From Desulfovibrio sp. 86 (GTDB lineage Bacteria > Desulfobacterota > Desulfovibrionia > Desulfovibrionales > Desulfovibrionaceae), in assembly GCF_902702915.1 (NCBI RefSeq), contig NZ_LR738849.1:2992001-3056000 (forward strand): a stretch of 64,000 nt of DNA. The letters run 5' to 3'. The notes below the pieces were generated by a model. That model had not been told where the DNA came from and searched no databases. It saw only the letters and a list, made by a program, of their open reading frames with translations. Shown here piece after piece: positions 41,915-51,051 of this stretch. Position 1 is the first letter of the stretch; each line of letters begins with the position of its first letter. A program made the position numbers and the translations under genes.

Positions 41915-44074
41915 ATGATTCGTATACAGGAAATTCTCGACAAGGTTGCGGCGCATAATCCCAGCGCCGATCTGGAACTTATCCAGAGGGCATACGTGTT
42001 TGCCGCTACCGCACATGTCGGACAGACGCGCCTTTCCGGCGAGCCCTATCTGTCCCATCCTCTGGCCGTGGCCGATACCCTGGCTGAAATGGGATTTGAC
42101 GAAGCCACGGTGGCCGCCGGCCTTTTGCACGACACGGTGGAGGACACCAAGGCCACCATCGAAGAGCTGGATGAAAATTTTGGTGAGGATGTGGCCGATA
42201 TTGTTGACGGCGTCACCAAGATCAGCATGATTCCCTTTGAAAACAAGGAAGAAGCGCAGGCAGAAAATATCCGCAAGATGATCCTGGCCATGAGCCATGA
42301 CATGCGGGTTCTCATGGTCAAGCTCGCCGACCGTCTGCACAACATGCGCACCCTTGATTTTCAGAAAGCGTACAAACAAAAGCGCATCGCCCAGGAAACC
42401 ATGGATATTTACGCCCCGCTGGCCAACCGCCTGGGGCTGTATGTTCTTAAGCGCGACCTGGAAGACCTGAGCTTCAAATATCTGCGGCCAGACATTTACA
42501 ATCAGATCGACCACTGGCTAGACAAGCATCAGGTGGTGGAAAAACAGATTATTGCCAAGGTTGTTGACCTCATCAAGGATTTGTTGGCTTCCAACGGCAT
42601 TGACGGCCAGGTGTATGGGCGCATCAAGCACAAGTACAGCATCTATAAAAAGATGCAGTCCCAGTCGCTCAGCCTTGATGAAATGCATGATATTATGGCG
42701 TTTCGTGTGCTGGTTAAGGATATCAAGGACTGCTACGCCGCGCTGGGCCTCGTGCATTCGCAGTGGCGTCCGGTGCACGGACGCTTCAAAGACTATATCT
42801 CGATGCCCAAAACCAACGGCTATCAGAGTCTGCACACAACCGTCATCGGCCCCGAGGGCGAGCGCATCGAAATCCAGATCCGTACTGAAGACATGCACCG
42901 CCAGGCTGAACACGGCGTGGCCGCGCACTGGCTGTACAAGGAAAAAGGCCGCGTCAACAGCAAAGACCTGGAGCAGTTTGGCTGGCTACGAGAAATTTTT
43001 GAACGGCAGAGCGAAGAAACCGACTCGCGCGAGTTCATGCATTCGCTCAAAATGGATCTCTTCAAAGACGAGGTCTATGTCTATACCCCGGCGGGTGATG
43101 TAAAGGAACTGCCCGAAGGCGCAACGCCCCTGGATTTTGCCTTTATCATCCACTCCAAGGTCGGGCAGCACTGTGCGGGCGCCAAGGTCAACGGCCGCCT
43201 CATGCCCCTGGGTACGGAACTGAAAAACGGCGATATTGTCGAAATCGTCACAGATCCCAGCCGTAATCCCAACCGTGACTGGCTCAAGATAGTCAAGACC
43301 GCCAGGGCGCGCAGCCGCATTCAACACTACCTGCGCACCGAAGAACGCGCCCACGCCGTAAGCCTCGGGCGCGACATGCTGGAAAAAGAAGGCCGCAAGG
43401 TCAGCCTTAATGTGAACAAGGCCATCAAGGAAGGGCATATGGCCCTGGTGGCCCAGGAAATGAATTTTGAAGGCGTGGATGATCTGGTGGCTTCGGTGGG
43501 CTATGCCCATACCACGCCGCGCAAGGTGCTCAACAAGCTGTACGCTGTTCTGCATCCTGGTGAAGCCGCAGCCACGCCCGCAACGCCCACTGTCAAAGAA
43601 AGCAAGGATGCCGCCACCCGCAAGACCGAGGGCGTGGGAATTTCCGGCGTGGACGGCGTGCTCATGCGCTTTGCCAAGTGCTGCAATCCCGTACCAGGCG
43701 ACCCCATCATCGGCTATATCAGCCGGGGGCTTGGCATCAGCGTGCACCGGGCAGACTGTCCCAATGTGGCCAATATGGAGCCGGAGCGGCTCATTTCCGT
43801 CCATTGGGACGGCGTTGAAGAAAAGCCCTATGAAGCCGGCATCTTCATCATTGCCAAGAATGAGCACGGCGTGCTGGCCCTTGTGGCGCAGATACTCGCC
43901 AAAAACAATGTGAACATTACCGGCCTGAACATGGACAATCTGGTGGACGGCCGCGCCAAACTGCGGTTCACCGTCGAGGTGCTTGACGCCACGCAGCTCT
44001 ATCAGCTCATCGAGGCCATTCGGGCATTGCCCCCCATTCTGGAAGTGGTGCGGGATACGGAAGACACAAAATAG
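41915..44074 (+). CDS. rel: Bifunctional (p)ppGpp synthetase/hydrolase (Rel/SpoT)
   Basis: 719 residues with the full long-RSH order. HD hydrolase: SGEPYLSHPLAVADTLAEMG, GLLHDTVEDT, KLADRLHNMRTLD. Synthetase: YGRIKHKYSIYKKM, HGRFKDYISMPKTNGYQSLHTTV. TGS domain: VYVYTPAGDVKELPEGATPLDFAF. A conserved-cysteine/zinc-finger region with KCCNPVPGD follows, then a C-terminal ACT domain. Both catalytic centres appear intact, so it can make and break the stringent-response alarmone. It is probably the sole long RSH protein, as is usual in delta-proteobacteria. Start ATG has GGGA 9 nt upstream. It is monocistronic. Confidence 0.95.
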   Translation: MIRIQEILDKVAAHNPSADLELIQRAYVFAATAHVGQTRLSGEPYLSHPLAVADTLAEMGFDEATVAAGLLHDTVEDTKATIEELDENFGEDVADIVDGVTKISMIPFENKEEAQAENIRKMILAMSHDMRVLMVKLADRLHNMRTLDFQKAYKQKRIAQETMDIYAPLANRLGLYVLKRDLEDLSFKYLRPDIYNQIDHWLDKHQVVEKQIIAKVVDLIKDLLASNGIDGQVYGRIKHKYSIYKKMQSQSLSLDEMHDIMAFRVLVKDIKDCYAALGLVHSQWRPVHGRFKDYISMPKTNGYQSLHTTVIGPEGERIEIQIRTEDMHRQAEHGVAAHWLYKEKGRVNSKDLEQFGWLREIFERQSEETDSREFMHSLKMDLFKDEVYVYTPAGDVKELPEGATPLDFAFIIHSKVGQHCAGAKVNGRLMPLGTELKNGDIVEIVTDPSRNPNRDWLKIVKTARARSRIQHYLRTEERAHAVSLGRDMLEKEGRKVSLNVNKAIKEGHMALVAQEMNFEGVDDLVASVGYAHTTPRKVLNKLYAVLHPGEAAATPATPTVKESKDAATRKTEGVGISGVDGVLMRFAKCCNPVPGDPIIGYISRGLGISVHRADCPNVANMEPERLISVHWDGVEEKPYEAGIFIIAKNEHGVLALVAQILAKNNVNITGLNMDNLVDGRAKLRFTVEVLDATQLYQLIEAIRALPPILEVVRDTEDTK

Positions 44075-44271
44075 GTTTTTTCGCGCAAACAGCTTTTCAT
44101 GGCCTGTGGTGTAGTGACGCCGCAGGCCATACTTTATGGATGGGACTGCCGATTGCATCTGTACACGCCAGTTCAGACGCATTCTGCGATGGTGTGCTGT
44201 CTAGAAGATGCTGACCCTGTCCCCCCGGTTCAGTTCAGAAAACGCTTTGTAATACACTGTATTACAATAAA

Positions 44272-44486
44272 GGTTTTAGGGGGTGGGGGCGTGGGGGAGG
44301 AGACCCTTTTTCAGAGCATTTAACTTTGAAAAAAGTTAAATGCTCTGACGCTGCACGAGAGTGCAGCGCGCCACAACGTGGCGTGGATTCAGGCGAAAAT
44401 CGCATTTTCGCCTGAATGACAACTTTGAAATGTAAAGCATTTCAAAGTTACTCTGGTCTAAAAGGGTCCCTCCCCCACAAAGCATT
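44272..44486 (-). repeat. Family B hairpin repeat, copy 4, interrupted by a family C element
   Basis: Left half GGTTTTAGGGGGTGGGGGCG...GAGACCCTTTT and right half AAAAGGGTCCCTCCCCCACAAAGCATT are the two halves of a normal copy. About 150 bp are inserted at the tip of its hairpin. A perfect palindrome TGTAATACA-C-TGTATTACA (44248-44266) precedes it. 44075-44247 holds no gene I recognise. Confidence 0.85.
44312..44455. repeat. Family C multi-hairpin element, copy 2 (nested)
   Basis: Five consecutive stems: AGAGCATTTAACTTT/AAAGTTAAATGCTCT, CGCTGCAC/GTGCAGCG, CGCCAC/GTGGCG, TTCAGGCGAAAAT/ATTTTCGCCTGAA and AACTTTGAAATG/CATTTCAAAGTT. Ends are CAGAG...CTCTG. It shares stems and order (inverted) with 31229-31457. 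It encodes nothing. Confidence 0.85.
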
Positions 44487-44542
44487 GGTGGCTAGCCGCA
44501 GCGTCGGTATGGCGCATGCGCGGCAGGTTCGCCGCATGCGCG

Positions 44543-46219
44543 TCAGGTACGGCGTAGCGGCGAAAACCTTTCGCGAAAATCCATTATTTCGTCCTGGACT
44601 TTCATATCAAGCTCGTTGAGGTGCATCTCTGGGCGGCCAAGATAGTAGCCCTGAACATAGTCAAAGCCCATGCGCATGACGCTGGCAAGTTCGTCAGAGG
44701 TTTCCACGCCCTCGGCAAGGCTCAGGATCCCTTTTGAACGGCAATAGTTCAGCAGGCCTGAGAGAAGGTCCTTTTGCGACGCTGACGTGTTGTGGATGGA
44801 TTTGATAAAAAACCGGTCGATTTTCAGAATGTCAGGTGAAAGATTGATGAGCCTGAGAATGTTTGAATGCCCGCAGCCAAAATCGTCAAGGGCCACCTGG
44901 GTGGACATTTCTGTACGAAAGTCTTTGACCTGCTGCGCCAGCGAGCTTTCCACCGTGGCCGTTTCAAGGATTTCAAAGACCATGTTTTTACATATGGCTT
45001 TATATTTCGGGTGAATGGTGCGCAATTTCGCCGTATTGAAAAAATGCGTGGAGATGGTGTTGAAAAAAATCTTTCTTTCTCCAAGCAGGCGTCGGTGGCT
45101 GTAGACCCATTCAAAAATCAATTCAAACGTGATTTTTTCAAGCTGGAGGAGCTTGGACTGGTTTTCGGCCAGCGCCAGTATGTCCAACGGGCTGGAAAAA
45201 TCCGGCATTGTCGGGCGCATCAGCGCCTCATAGCCGATGATCCTGGCATCATGCAGGCTTGCAATGGGCTGAAAGGCAAAGCGGAGCATCTTGCCGTCAA
45301 GCAGTTCATTCAGCTTTTCCTGCCTGCCAAAAACATTGGCCTTTGTGCGATATATCTCGGGGCTGAACCGCATCAGGGTTCCCCTGTTGCGGCTTTTGAC
45401 CTCCAACTGCGCGTGATAGGCGCAATTCATGAGGGTATCGCTTTCAAGAGCGTCGTGCGGGTAGACGGCGGCGCCGCTTGAGGCCCGTATCCATACTTCG
45501 TCGGCGCGCAGCATAACGCGGGTGTTGAGTAGGGTTTTCAGGCAGCCTTGCGCAAAGCCGAAGGCATCGGCCTCGTTGCTGAAACCGTGCGCGTAGACGG
45601 CAAACTCGTTGCCCGCCAGACGCGCAAGCAGGCTTGTGCCATAGGTGCATGCCTCCAGCACCTCGGCAACCTTGTTCAGATAGAGGTCGCCATTGTCATA
45701 CCCGTAGGCGTCGTTGATGTACTTGATGTTGTCCAGCTCGCAACAAAAAAGCACCCCGATGCTGTCGGGCTGCTCATGAAGAATATCGCGGACCGAACGT
45801 ACAAAAGACTTGCGGTTGAGAAGACCGGTTTCCGCATCATGGCTTTTGTCATACTCGGCCTGCTCTTTGAGGGTGGCTGCCTGGCTTATGACAAATTCGA
45901 GCCCTTCGGACAGGTCCCCCATATAGTTGCCGGGCAACGCGGGATAGCCCGCCGTCGCCATCAGCATTTGCCGCGCAAGACGCTTGAGGTTCACGTGCAG
46001 CGTCTTGAGTTCGGCGGCAAAAGGGTTTGAAGGCCCAGGCGGAGAAACGGAAAGGTTCCCCTTTGCAAGTTCCGCCGCGTAGTTTTTTACTTCCGCGAGG
46101 GCCTCGGTTATCTGGCAAAGCTTTTCAGCCTGAGATGAGGTGCTGGGCTGGCAGAATGCCTCCAGAGCCTCATCATACTGACCGTGCAGTAATTTATTCA
46201 GTCCACGCTCTATCTGCAT
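44543..46219 (-). CDS. GGDEF-EAL protein: degenerate GGDEF, probably active c-di-GMP phosphodiesterase
   Basis: 558 residues, no membrane segment. The N-terminal ~130 residues are a helical sensor part of unknown type. GGDEF domain about 130-285: the signature reads AGNEF in LLARLAGNEFAVYA, so cyclase activity is unlikely. EAL domain about 300-550: GYEALMRP, the Asn in FFNTIST, the Glu in FEILETATVE, DDFGCGHSNIL, LKIDRFFIK and AEGVET retain the residues known to bind metal and c-di-GMP. It should degrade c-di-GMP. It follows an HDOD gene by 43 bp and a KAS III-aminotransferase-ACP run on the same strand. This suggests, but does not prove, that c-di-GMP signalling is tied to the surface cluster. 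Confidence 0.9.
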   Translation of the reverse strand: MQIERGLNKLLHGQYDEALEAFCQPSTSSQAEKLCQITEALAEVKNYAAELAKGNLSVSPPGPSNPFAAELKTLHVNLKRLARQMLMATAGYPALPGNYMGDLSEGLEFVISQAATLKEQAEYDKSHDAETGLLNRKSFVRSVRDILHEQPDSIGVLFCCELDNIKYINDAYGYDNGDLYLNKVAEVLEACTYGTSLLARLAGNEFAVYAHGFSNEADAFGFAQGCLKTLLNTRVMLRADEVWIRASSGAAVYPHDALESDTLMNCAYHAQLEVKSRNRGTLMRFSPEIYRTKANVFGRQEKLNELLDGKMLRFAFQPIASLHDARIIGYEALMRPTMPDFSSPLDILALAENQSKLLQLEKITFELIFEWVYSHRRLLGERKIFFNTISTHFFNTAKLRTIHPKYKAICKNMVFEILETATVESSLAQQVKDFRTEMSTQVALDDFGCGHSNILRLINLSPDILKIDRFFIKSIHNTSASQKDLLSGLLNYCRSKGILSLAEGVETSDELASVMRMGFDYVQGYYLGRPEMHLNELDMKVQDEIMDFRERFSPLRRT

Positions 46220-46262
46220 CCTTGCCTCAGGAAATGTACTTGCTGATTATGCGGCGCGCAGG

Positions 46263-47171
46263 CTATGCATCAAAGGTAGAAAAAGCTTCAGTATCAGTAT
46301 TGGCAAAATATTGCGCTATGGTCGCGGCGATGGCGGACTGGTCGCAGTTTTCCGGCAAAAGTGCGGCGGCTTGTTCACAGAGCCTTCCTTCGGCGTCAGG
46401 CGGGATGTGGGCGAGAATGTTGGCGGCGGCAAGAAGCTGTGCTTCCAGCTTGCATGTTGGGGCCTGGTCGGGAGCGTGATGCCAGTTGATGGGCTCGGTC
46501 AGTATAAGGGGCAGCTTCCACTGGTACAGAACCACCGCGCCAATAAGCGCGTGGTCCATGCTCCAATAGGCGTTCTCGACCTCAAAATACTGGCGGCAGC
46601 ATTCTTTGCATGTGGTTGTCATGATTTCCCAGAGTTCCGGACGGCAGGCGGCAAAAAAAACCTTGCCGATATCGTGGAGCAGACCGGCGATGTACGCTTC
46701 GTCCGGGTCCATGACCAGACGGTTGTTTTCATCAGCGGAAGGCCCCCATACGCCGTCAGCCCCCCCCAACTCGGCAGCCAGAATCTTGGCAATGGCGGCG
46801 GTTGTCAATTCGTGCTTCCACAGCCCCTTGATGTCAAAGCCCTTGGGCAGGCGTGCCCCTTTGATGACGGCGGCCATGCCCACCATAACCACCAGCGTTC
46901 TTATGGTTTTCAAGCCCACAATATTTATGGCGCGGTGGAGGGTGGATACTTTGAATTCCTGGCCATAGGCTGCGGAATTGGCAGTGGCAAGAACCTGGGC
47001 TGTCAGTTTTTGGCTCCTCTCAATAAGCCCCACCAGCCCCTTGGCCGGGGTGGCCGTGGTGTTTTTCGTCGCTGCAAACAACATGGGGAGCAGATCCGGC
47101 TCAAAGGGGAGTACCGGCGGCTTTTGCTGAAGTTCCTGCAGGCATGCGCGGGCGTCTTCTTGAGGTTGCAT
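46263..47171 (-). CDS. HDOD-domain signalling protein
   Basis: 302 residues. The HDOD fold shows in LLPMLFAATKN..., the segment TAQVLATANSAAYG, AINIVGLKTIRTLVVMVGM and an intact HD pair in AGLLHDIGKVFFAA. HDOD proteins usually act as regulatory scaffolds in motility, biofilm and c-di-GMP networks, often without catalysis. The gene lies between a small ACP gene and the EAL-protein gene with 94 and 43 bp gaps on the same strand. No output domain is attached. Role inferred from family and position only. Confidence 0.85.
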   Translation of the reverse strand: MQPQEDARACLQELQQKPPVLPFEPDLLPMLFAATKNTTATPAKGLVGLIERSQKLTAQVLATANSAAYGQEFKVSTLHRAINIVGLKTIRTLVVMVGMAAVIKGARLPKGFDIKGLWKHELTTAAIAKILAAELGGADGVWGPSADENNRLVMDPDEAYIAGLLHDIGKVFFAACRPELWEIMTTTCKECCRQYFEVENAYWSMDHALIGAVVLYQWKLPLILTEPINWHHAPDQAPTCKLEAQLLAAANILAHIPPDAEGRLCEQAAALLPENCDQSAIAATIAQYFANTDTEAFSTFDA

Positions 47172-47265
47172 GGCTAATCATCCCGTTTTAGATTTCCGTA
47201 GAGCAGCGCAAAGGGCGGCATCAAGCATGCTTGGTATGCCGGGACCGGATGATACGCAGGGAAGT

Positions 47266-47571
47266 CTATTCTTGCCCACCTTCGCCATTCAGAACTGACG
47301 TCAGATATTCTGCCAGCGACTGCATGGTCCGGTATGGGTTTTCTTCGTGTTCAAAGGCCGAGTCCATGGCCACGGCAACACTTTTTCCCATCTTTCTCGT
47401 AAGGAGATCATCAATATTATCCAAAAAAAGCATCGTATCAAGCGAATCTAGTATGCCATCAACGCCCATTAACGATAGAGAAGGGCTGTACTTATGGGTA
47501 GCCTCGCTACCTTCCTGTGTAATTTCAAGGGCTTCTGCAAGTATTTTATGAATTTCATCCTGGCTGATCAT
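47266..47571 (-). CDS. Dedicated acyl carrier protein (ACP-A)
   Basis: 101 residues starting MISQDEIHKILAEALEI; a longer frame to 47634 has no good start. It is an ACP-fold protein: GVDGILDSLDTMLFLDNID supplies the phosphopantetheine serine (Ser43 in D-S-L). It is not the housekeeping AcpP, which is shorter and more acidic. The C-terminal NPYRTMQSLAEYLTSVL matches SPYQTIGSLAEYICSL in the second ACP at 51052, so the two are a related pair. It lies 75 bp behind the aminotransferase-GNAT gene, in the KAS III operon. It probably carries an acyl chain for that pathway. Confidence 0.82.
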   Translation of the reverse strand: MISQDEIHKILAEALEITQEGSEATHKYSPSLSLMGVDGILDSLDTMLFLDNIDDLLTRKMGKSVAVAMDSAFEHEENPYRTMQSLAEYLTSVLNGEGGQE

Positions 47572-47646
47572 AATAAAATATCCTTTTTTCAGTGTGTTGG
47601 CTGTGGGCGTCAACAACGAAACCAATAACCGCAAAGAGCCTGAATG

Positions 47647-49440
47647 TTATTCAGTGCCAGGCGTGTTGCTGCTGTTGAGAGTTTTTTTGCAAATAAGCAG
47701 GTACTCGTCAGGGGTATCGTGCCCGGGCATGTACATGGGGCGGAATATTTCACCGCCGGGGATTTCTTCCCTGTACAGGGCCGTACGGCTTATCTCCCTG
47801 AAGCCCTGGGCCGCAGCCAGAAGGCGTACCTTTTTATTGCTTGCCACCACATGATTGAAAATATTAATAATATTAAGCGATTTTTCCGCCCATGTGAATA
47901 TGGTTTCGCAGGCGGCTGCCGCTAGCCCTTTGGGGGCGTGGCTTTCAATATACAGACCGTCAATGCAGCATTCATGTTTGTGAAAGGCAAAATCATTAAG
48001 GCCCACCTGGCCGTACAGATGTTCGTCTTCAGCAATAAAAAACAGAATGTAGTCGCGCACGGCAGTAATGTAATTATTCAAGATCTGTCGCATGGATTCT
48101 TCCGTCACGGCTGTGCGTGCAAGAAAGGCAATGGAGCTTGCTTCACGCCAGTGGACGAATTTTTTGATCAGTTCCGCATCCTGAATATCGGCCGCTGTTA
48201 CAGCTTTAAGTGCGTAAGAATGCCCATTATGCTCAAAAGGAATGGTAAGGCCGTACTTTTTGGCTTTTGCAAAGAATTCCAGCGTGTCCGATTTATACTT
48301 GAGCCAGCCGGACGGCGGCACTTCAGCCCTGTCGCGCCCCGGTTCCGCGATCAGCTGCCGTATGGCCGCGCAAACGTAGTCCACTTCTTCTTCTGTGCGG
48401 TTATGGCCGCTGGGCAGGCAGATGGTTTTGACCGACGCGGCGTGGGCGGCGGGCGTTTGCGCCTGTTTGAACATGGGCATTGAGGAAATGGGAAAGTACG
48501 CAGGTTCGGCCAGGATATTGCTTGCGTGCAATTGCATGATCATTTTGCTGCGCTGGATATTCTGGTCGTCAATGAAAAGAAGGTTGGTCAAAAAGCTTGG
48601 TTGGCTGTCTTGCGGCACAGGGTTCAGCCGGATGCCCGGCATGTCGGCCAGGCGTTCCCTGTACCACGAATGTATCTTTTTTTTCTTGGCCATAAGGTCG
48701 TCCAGGCGGCTGGTCTGCGCAAAGCCCAAAGCCGCCTGAAGCGCCGAGATGGAGTAGTTGAATCCTATGAAATCATACGCAAACGGGTTGTCGGACGAGC
48801 GGCCTCCGGCTGCCAGCCGTGCCGCGCGGTCAAAAAGCAGATCATCTGACGTGAGCAGCATGCCGCCTTCACCGGCGACAACCGATTTGTTGCCCTTGAA
48901 GCTGAATGCGGCAAAGTGCCCGAATGACCCTGCCGGGCGGCCATTATAGCTGCTTCCTATGCCCTGTGTGGCATCTTCAAGGACAAACAGGCCGTTTTGG
49001 GCTGCAAGTTCCATCAATGGCGTCATGCGGCACGGCTGCCCGTAAAGATGCACCGCAATCAGGGCCCTGGTGTTGGGCGTGATCTTGCGGGCGGCATCCT
49101 CGGCTGAAAGGCACAGTGTGTCGGGGTCCACATCGCAAAAAACCGGTATTGCCCCGCAGTACGTCACGCTGGCCGCCACGGCGAAATCCGCCAGATCCGG
49201 CACCAGCACCTCATGACCCGGCTTCAGGCCAAGGGCGGCCAGGGCAATATGCATGGCCCCGGTGCAGCTTGAAAGCGCCAGGGAGTGTTTTTGCCCGGTG
49301 ATCTGGGCCATAGTTTGCCTGAATGCATTGATATAGCTGCCGGATTTCATATTCCAGCCGGTTGCGCAGGCGGAGGTGACGTGTTCGATCTCGTGATGCG
49401 TTATGGAAGGGCCCTGGGGGAGAATGGGATCAATAATCAT
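47647..49440 (-). CDS. Fusion of DegT-type aminotransferase and GNAT acetyl/acyltransferase
   Basis: 597 residues from an ATG with GAGGGAA 6 nt upstream. Residues 1 to about 370 are a DegT/DnrJ/EryC1/StrS PLP aminotransferase: ALSSCTGAMHIALAALGLKP, VHLYGQPCRM, LEDATQGIGS and FSFKGNKSVVAGEGGML with the PLP lysine. Residues from about 400 resemble a GNAT domain (YALKAVTAADIQDAELIKKFVHWRE, YGQVGLNDFAFHKHECCIDGLYI, IFNHVVASNKKVRLLAAAQGF). DegT enzymes typically aminate nucleotide-linked keto-sugars, and a GNAT partner usually acylates the new amine (as PseC and PseH do separately). One chain doing both steps is unusual. It lies 10 bp after KAS III-A and before ACP-A. Substrate unknown; no nucleotide-sugar enzyme is in the window. 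Confidence 0.85.
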   Translation of the reverse strand: MIIDPILPQGPSITHHEIEHVTSACATGWNMKSGSYINAFRQTMAQITGQKHSLALSSCTGAMHIALAALGLKPGHEVLVPDLADFAVAASVTYCGAIPVFCDVDPDTLCLSAEDAARKITPNTRALIAVHLYGQPCRMTPLMELAAQNGLFVLEDATQGIGSSYNGRPAGSFGHFAAFSFKGNKSVVAGEGGMLLTSDDLLFDRAARLAAGGRSSDNPFAYDFIGFNYSISALQAALGFAQTSRLDDLMAKKKKIHSWYRERLADMPGIRLNPVPQDSQPSFLTNLLFIDDQNIQRSKMIMQLHASNILAEPAYFPISSMPMFKQAQTPAAHAASVKTICLPSGHNRTEEEVDYVCAAIRQLIAEPGRDRAEVPPSGWLKYKSDTLEFFAKAKKYGLTIPFEHNGHSYALKAVTAADIQDAELIKKFVHWREASSIAFLARTAVTEESMRQILNNYITAVRDYILFFIAEDEHLYGQVGLNDFAFHKHECCIDGLYIESHAPKGLAAAACETIFTWAEKSLNIINIFNHVVASNKKVRLLAAAQGFREISRTALYREEIPGGEIFRPMYMPGHDTPDEYLLICKKTLNSSNTPGTE

Positions 49441-49450
49441 ATCTATTCCC

Positions 49451-50635
49451 TCAGTTGGGGGTATATCCTGAAAATTTTTTATGCCAGTAGGCAATGCGTT
49501 CGGTTCGCGACGCTGTTTTTTCTTCTTTTATGTAATCGCATACCGGTAAGACAGCTGTTTTATCAAGGGAAAGTATTACCGAACCCCATGAAAGACCCGC
49601 GCCGAACGAACAAAGCATGGTGTTCGCGTGGCCTTTAGCCGCAGGGCCGGGGCCGTTGTTGGCATAGTGGGCGCAGACAAGAACGGGAACGGACGCGACC
49701 CCCAGGTTGCCATAAAGGCTCAGGGAATCGGTGGGGACATTTTCCTTGCGTATGCCGACTTTTTTGGCAATGGAGTCAACAATGATTTTATTGGCCTGGT
49801 GCAGAAACAGCCTGTCCACGCTTTGCGCCTCAACCCCCTCATGTTGCAGGTGTTCCTTTATATGCGGGGGGACGACGGAGGTGCTGAAGGTGTATATGCC
49901 CATGGGATCCATCCAGATGGCGCTCTGCCCGCCAAGGGTCCAGGGATTGCCCTTGTCGTCGCATACGGTCTGATTGAACGGACTGTCCGCGCCTTCGGAA
50001 GCGCTTTGGGGTATGCGGCTTCCGCCGCCGGGAATAACCAGGGCTTCATGTTTGCTGCCGTCTGTGCCAAAGGCAAAGCTCATGGGCGAGGGGGATTCAC
50101 TATAGGCAACCAGTGCCGCTGTTCCCGCATCGCCAAAGATGGGCCCCACCACCCTGTTGGCGGCAGGCTGAAAGCGCCCCGGGGTGTCGCCTGCCAGAAG
50201 AAGCACCTTTTTGCAGGCGCGTGACTCCACAAGGCTTGCCGCCAGCCACAGGGCGTTTATAAAGCCTGCGCATCCGGCATTCATGTCCATGGCCACGCAG
50301 TGGCGGGGCAGGCCCAGCCGGTGTTGCAAAATGGCGGCACTTGCGGGCAAAAGGTAGTCCGCGCTGTGGCTGACAAAAAAAACAGCGCCGATATCGCTTG
50401 GAGGGGTATCGGTTTGGCGCAGAAGGTCGCGTGCCGCCTGAGCGCACATGTCTGATGCCGTCACGTCATCATCGGCTTTTCGGCGTGTGTGCAGCCCGCT
50501 GACATCGGTAAAGCGCTTGGCTTGAGCGGGATTATCTGAAAAATGCTCAAGCTCGTCTTCAACGGACACCGCATGTCCGGCTACCACGGAGCTTATGGCG
50601 GCAAGGGCCGCGTGCTTAAAACGTGTATTGGTCAT
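49451..50635 (-). CDS. 3-oxoacyl-ACP synthase III-like enzyme (KAS III-A)
   Basis: 394 residues. The FabH catalytic triad is complete: Cys in DMNAGCAGFINALW, His in LFLHQANKII and Asn in LYGNLGVAS. GDAGTAALVAY and FGAGLSWGSV are further landmarks. KAS III enzymes condense an acyl-CoA or acyl-ACP starter with malonyl-ACP, or transfer acyl groups. This is not the housekeeping FabH (about 320 residues): it has a C-terminal extension (about 365-394, CDYIKEEKTASRTERIAYWHKKF) and a partner paralogue at 58374. First gene of the leftward run, divergent from ACP-B across a MITE-like element. Confidence 0.9.
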   Translation of the reverse strand: MTNTRFKHAALAAISSVVAGHAVSVEDELEHFSDNPAQAKRFTDVSGLHTRRKADDDVTASDMCAQAARDLLRQTDTPPSDIGAVFFVSHSADYLLPASAAILQHRLGLPRHCVAMDMNAGCAGFINALWLAASLVESRACKKVLLLAGDTPGRFQPAANRVVGPIFGDAGTAALVAYSESPSPMSFAFGTDGSKHEALVIPGGGSRIPQSASEGADSPFNQTVCDDKGNPWTLGGQSAIWMDPMGIYTFSTSVVPPHIKEHLQHEGVEAQSVDRLFLHQANKIIVDSIAKKVGIRKENVPTDSLSLYGNLGVASVPVLVCAHYANNGPGPAAKGHANTMLCSFGAGLSWGSVILSLDKTAVLPVCDYIKEEKTASRTERIAYWHKKFSGYTPN

Positions 50636-50866
50636 ATTTCTTTCCTCTGGGCTGCGGGGGCAGACCGCAGGGCGGTTCCGCGCTTGCCATTTGAAGGAAT
50701 GTCTTTTTTACTTTATTTTCAGTGTGGCTCTGTTTGTCAGTACTTGTAAATGACAACTTTTATTGTGATTTACTGTATGAGCAGGAGCTTTTGCCACATG
50801 ACCATATTTCTTCTGCAAAGGGAAGAGCATGGATGACGTGTTTGCTGCCCAAGGCAGTTTTTATCT

Positions 50867-51022
50867 CTAGGGACTGTTTCTAAATAATTCTTTTGTCCAA
50901 TTGGCTGCGTCAAAAGGCCTTTTTTTTACTCTCGTCATGTACCGCAAAAGTACACTCCTTTCGTAAAAAAGCCTTTTTCCTTGCCCTTGGCGCAAAATCA
51001 TTAATTTAGAAACAGCCCCTAG
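50867..51022. repeat. Family D MITE-like element upstream of ACP-B
   Basis: 156 bp bounded by CTAG. The left end CTAGGGACTGTTTCTAAAT and the right end, read in reverse, CTAGGGGCTGTTTCTAAAT are near-perfect terminal inverted repeats of about 25-30 bp. A second inner pair AAAAGGCCTTTTTTTTAC / GTAAAAAAGCCTTTTT lets the whole element fold. It carries no gene and could be mobilised by an IS encoded elsewhere. 50636-50866 shows no gene. Confidence 0.75.
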
Positions 51023-51051
51023 TATATGACTAAATAGAGAGTTATTGCATA

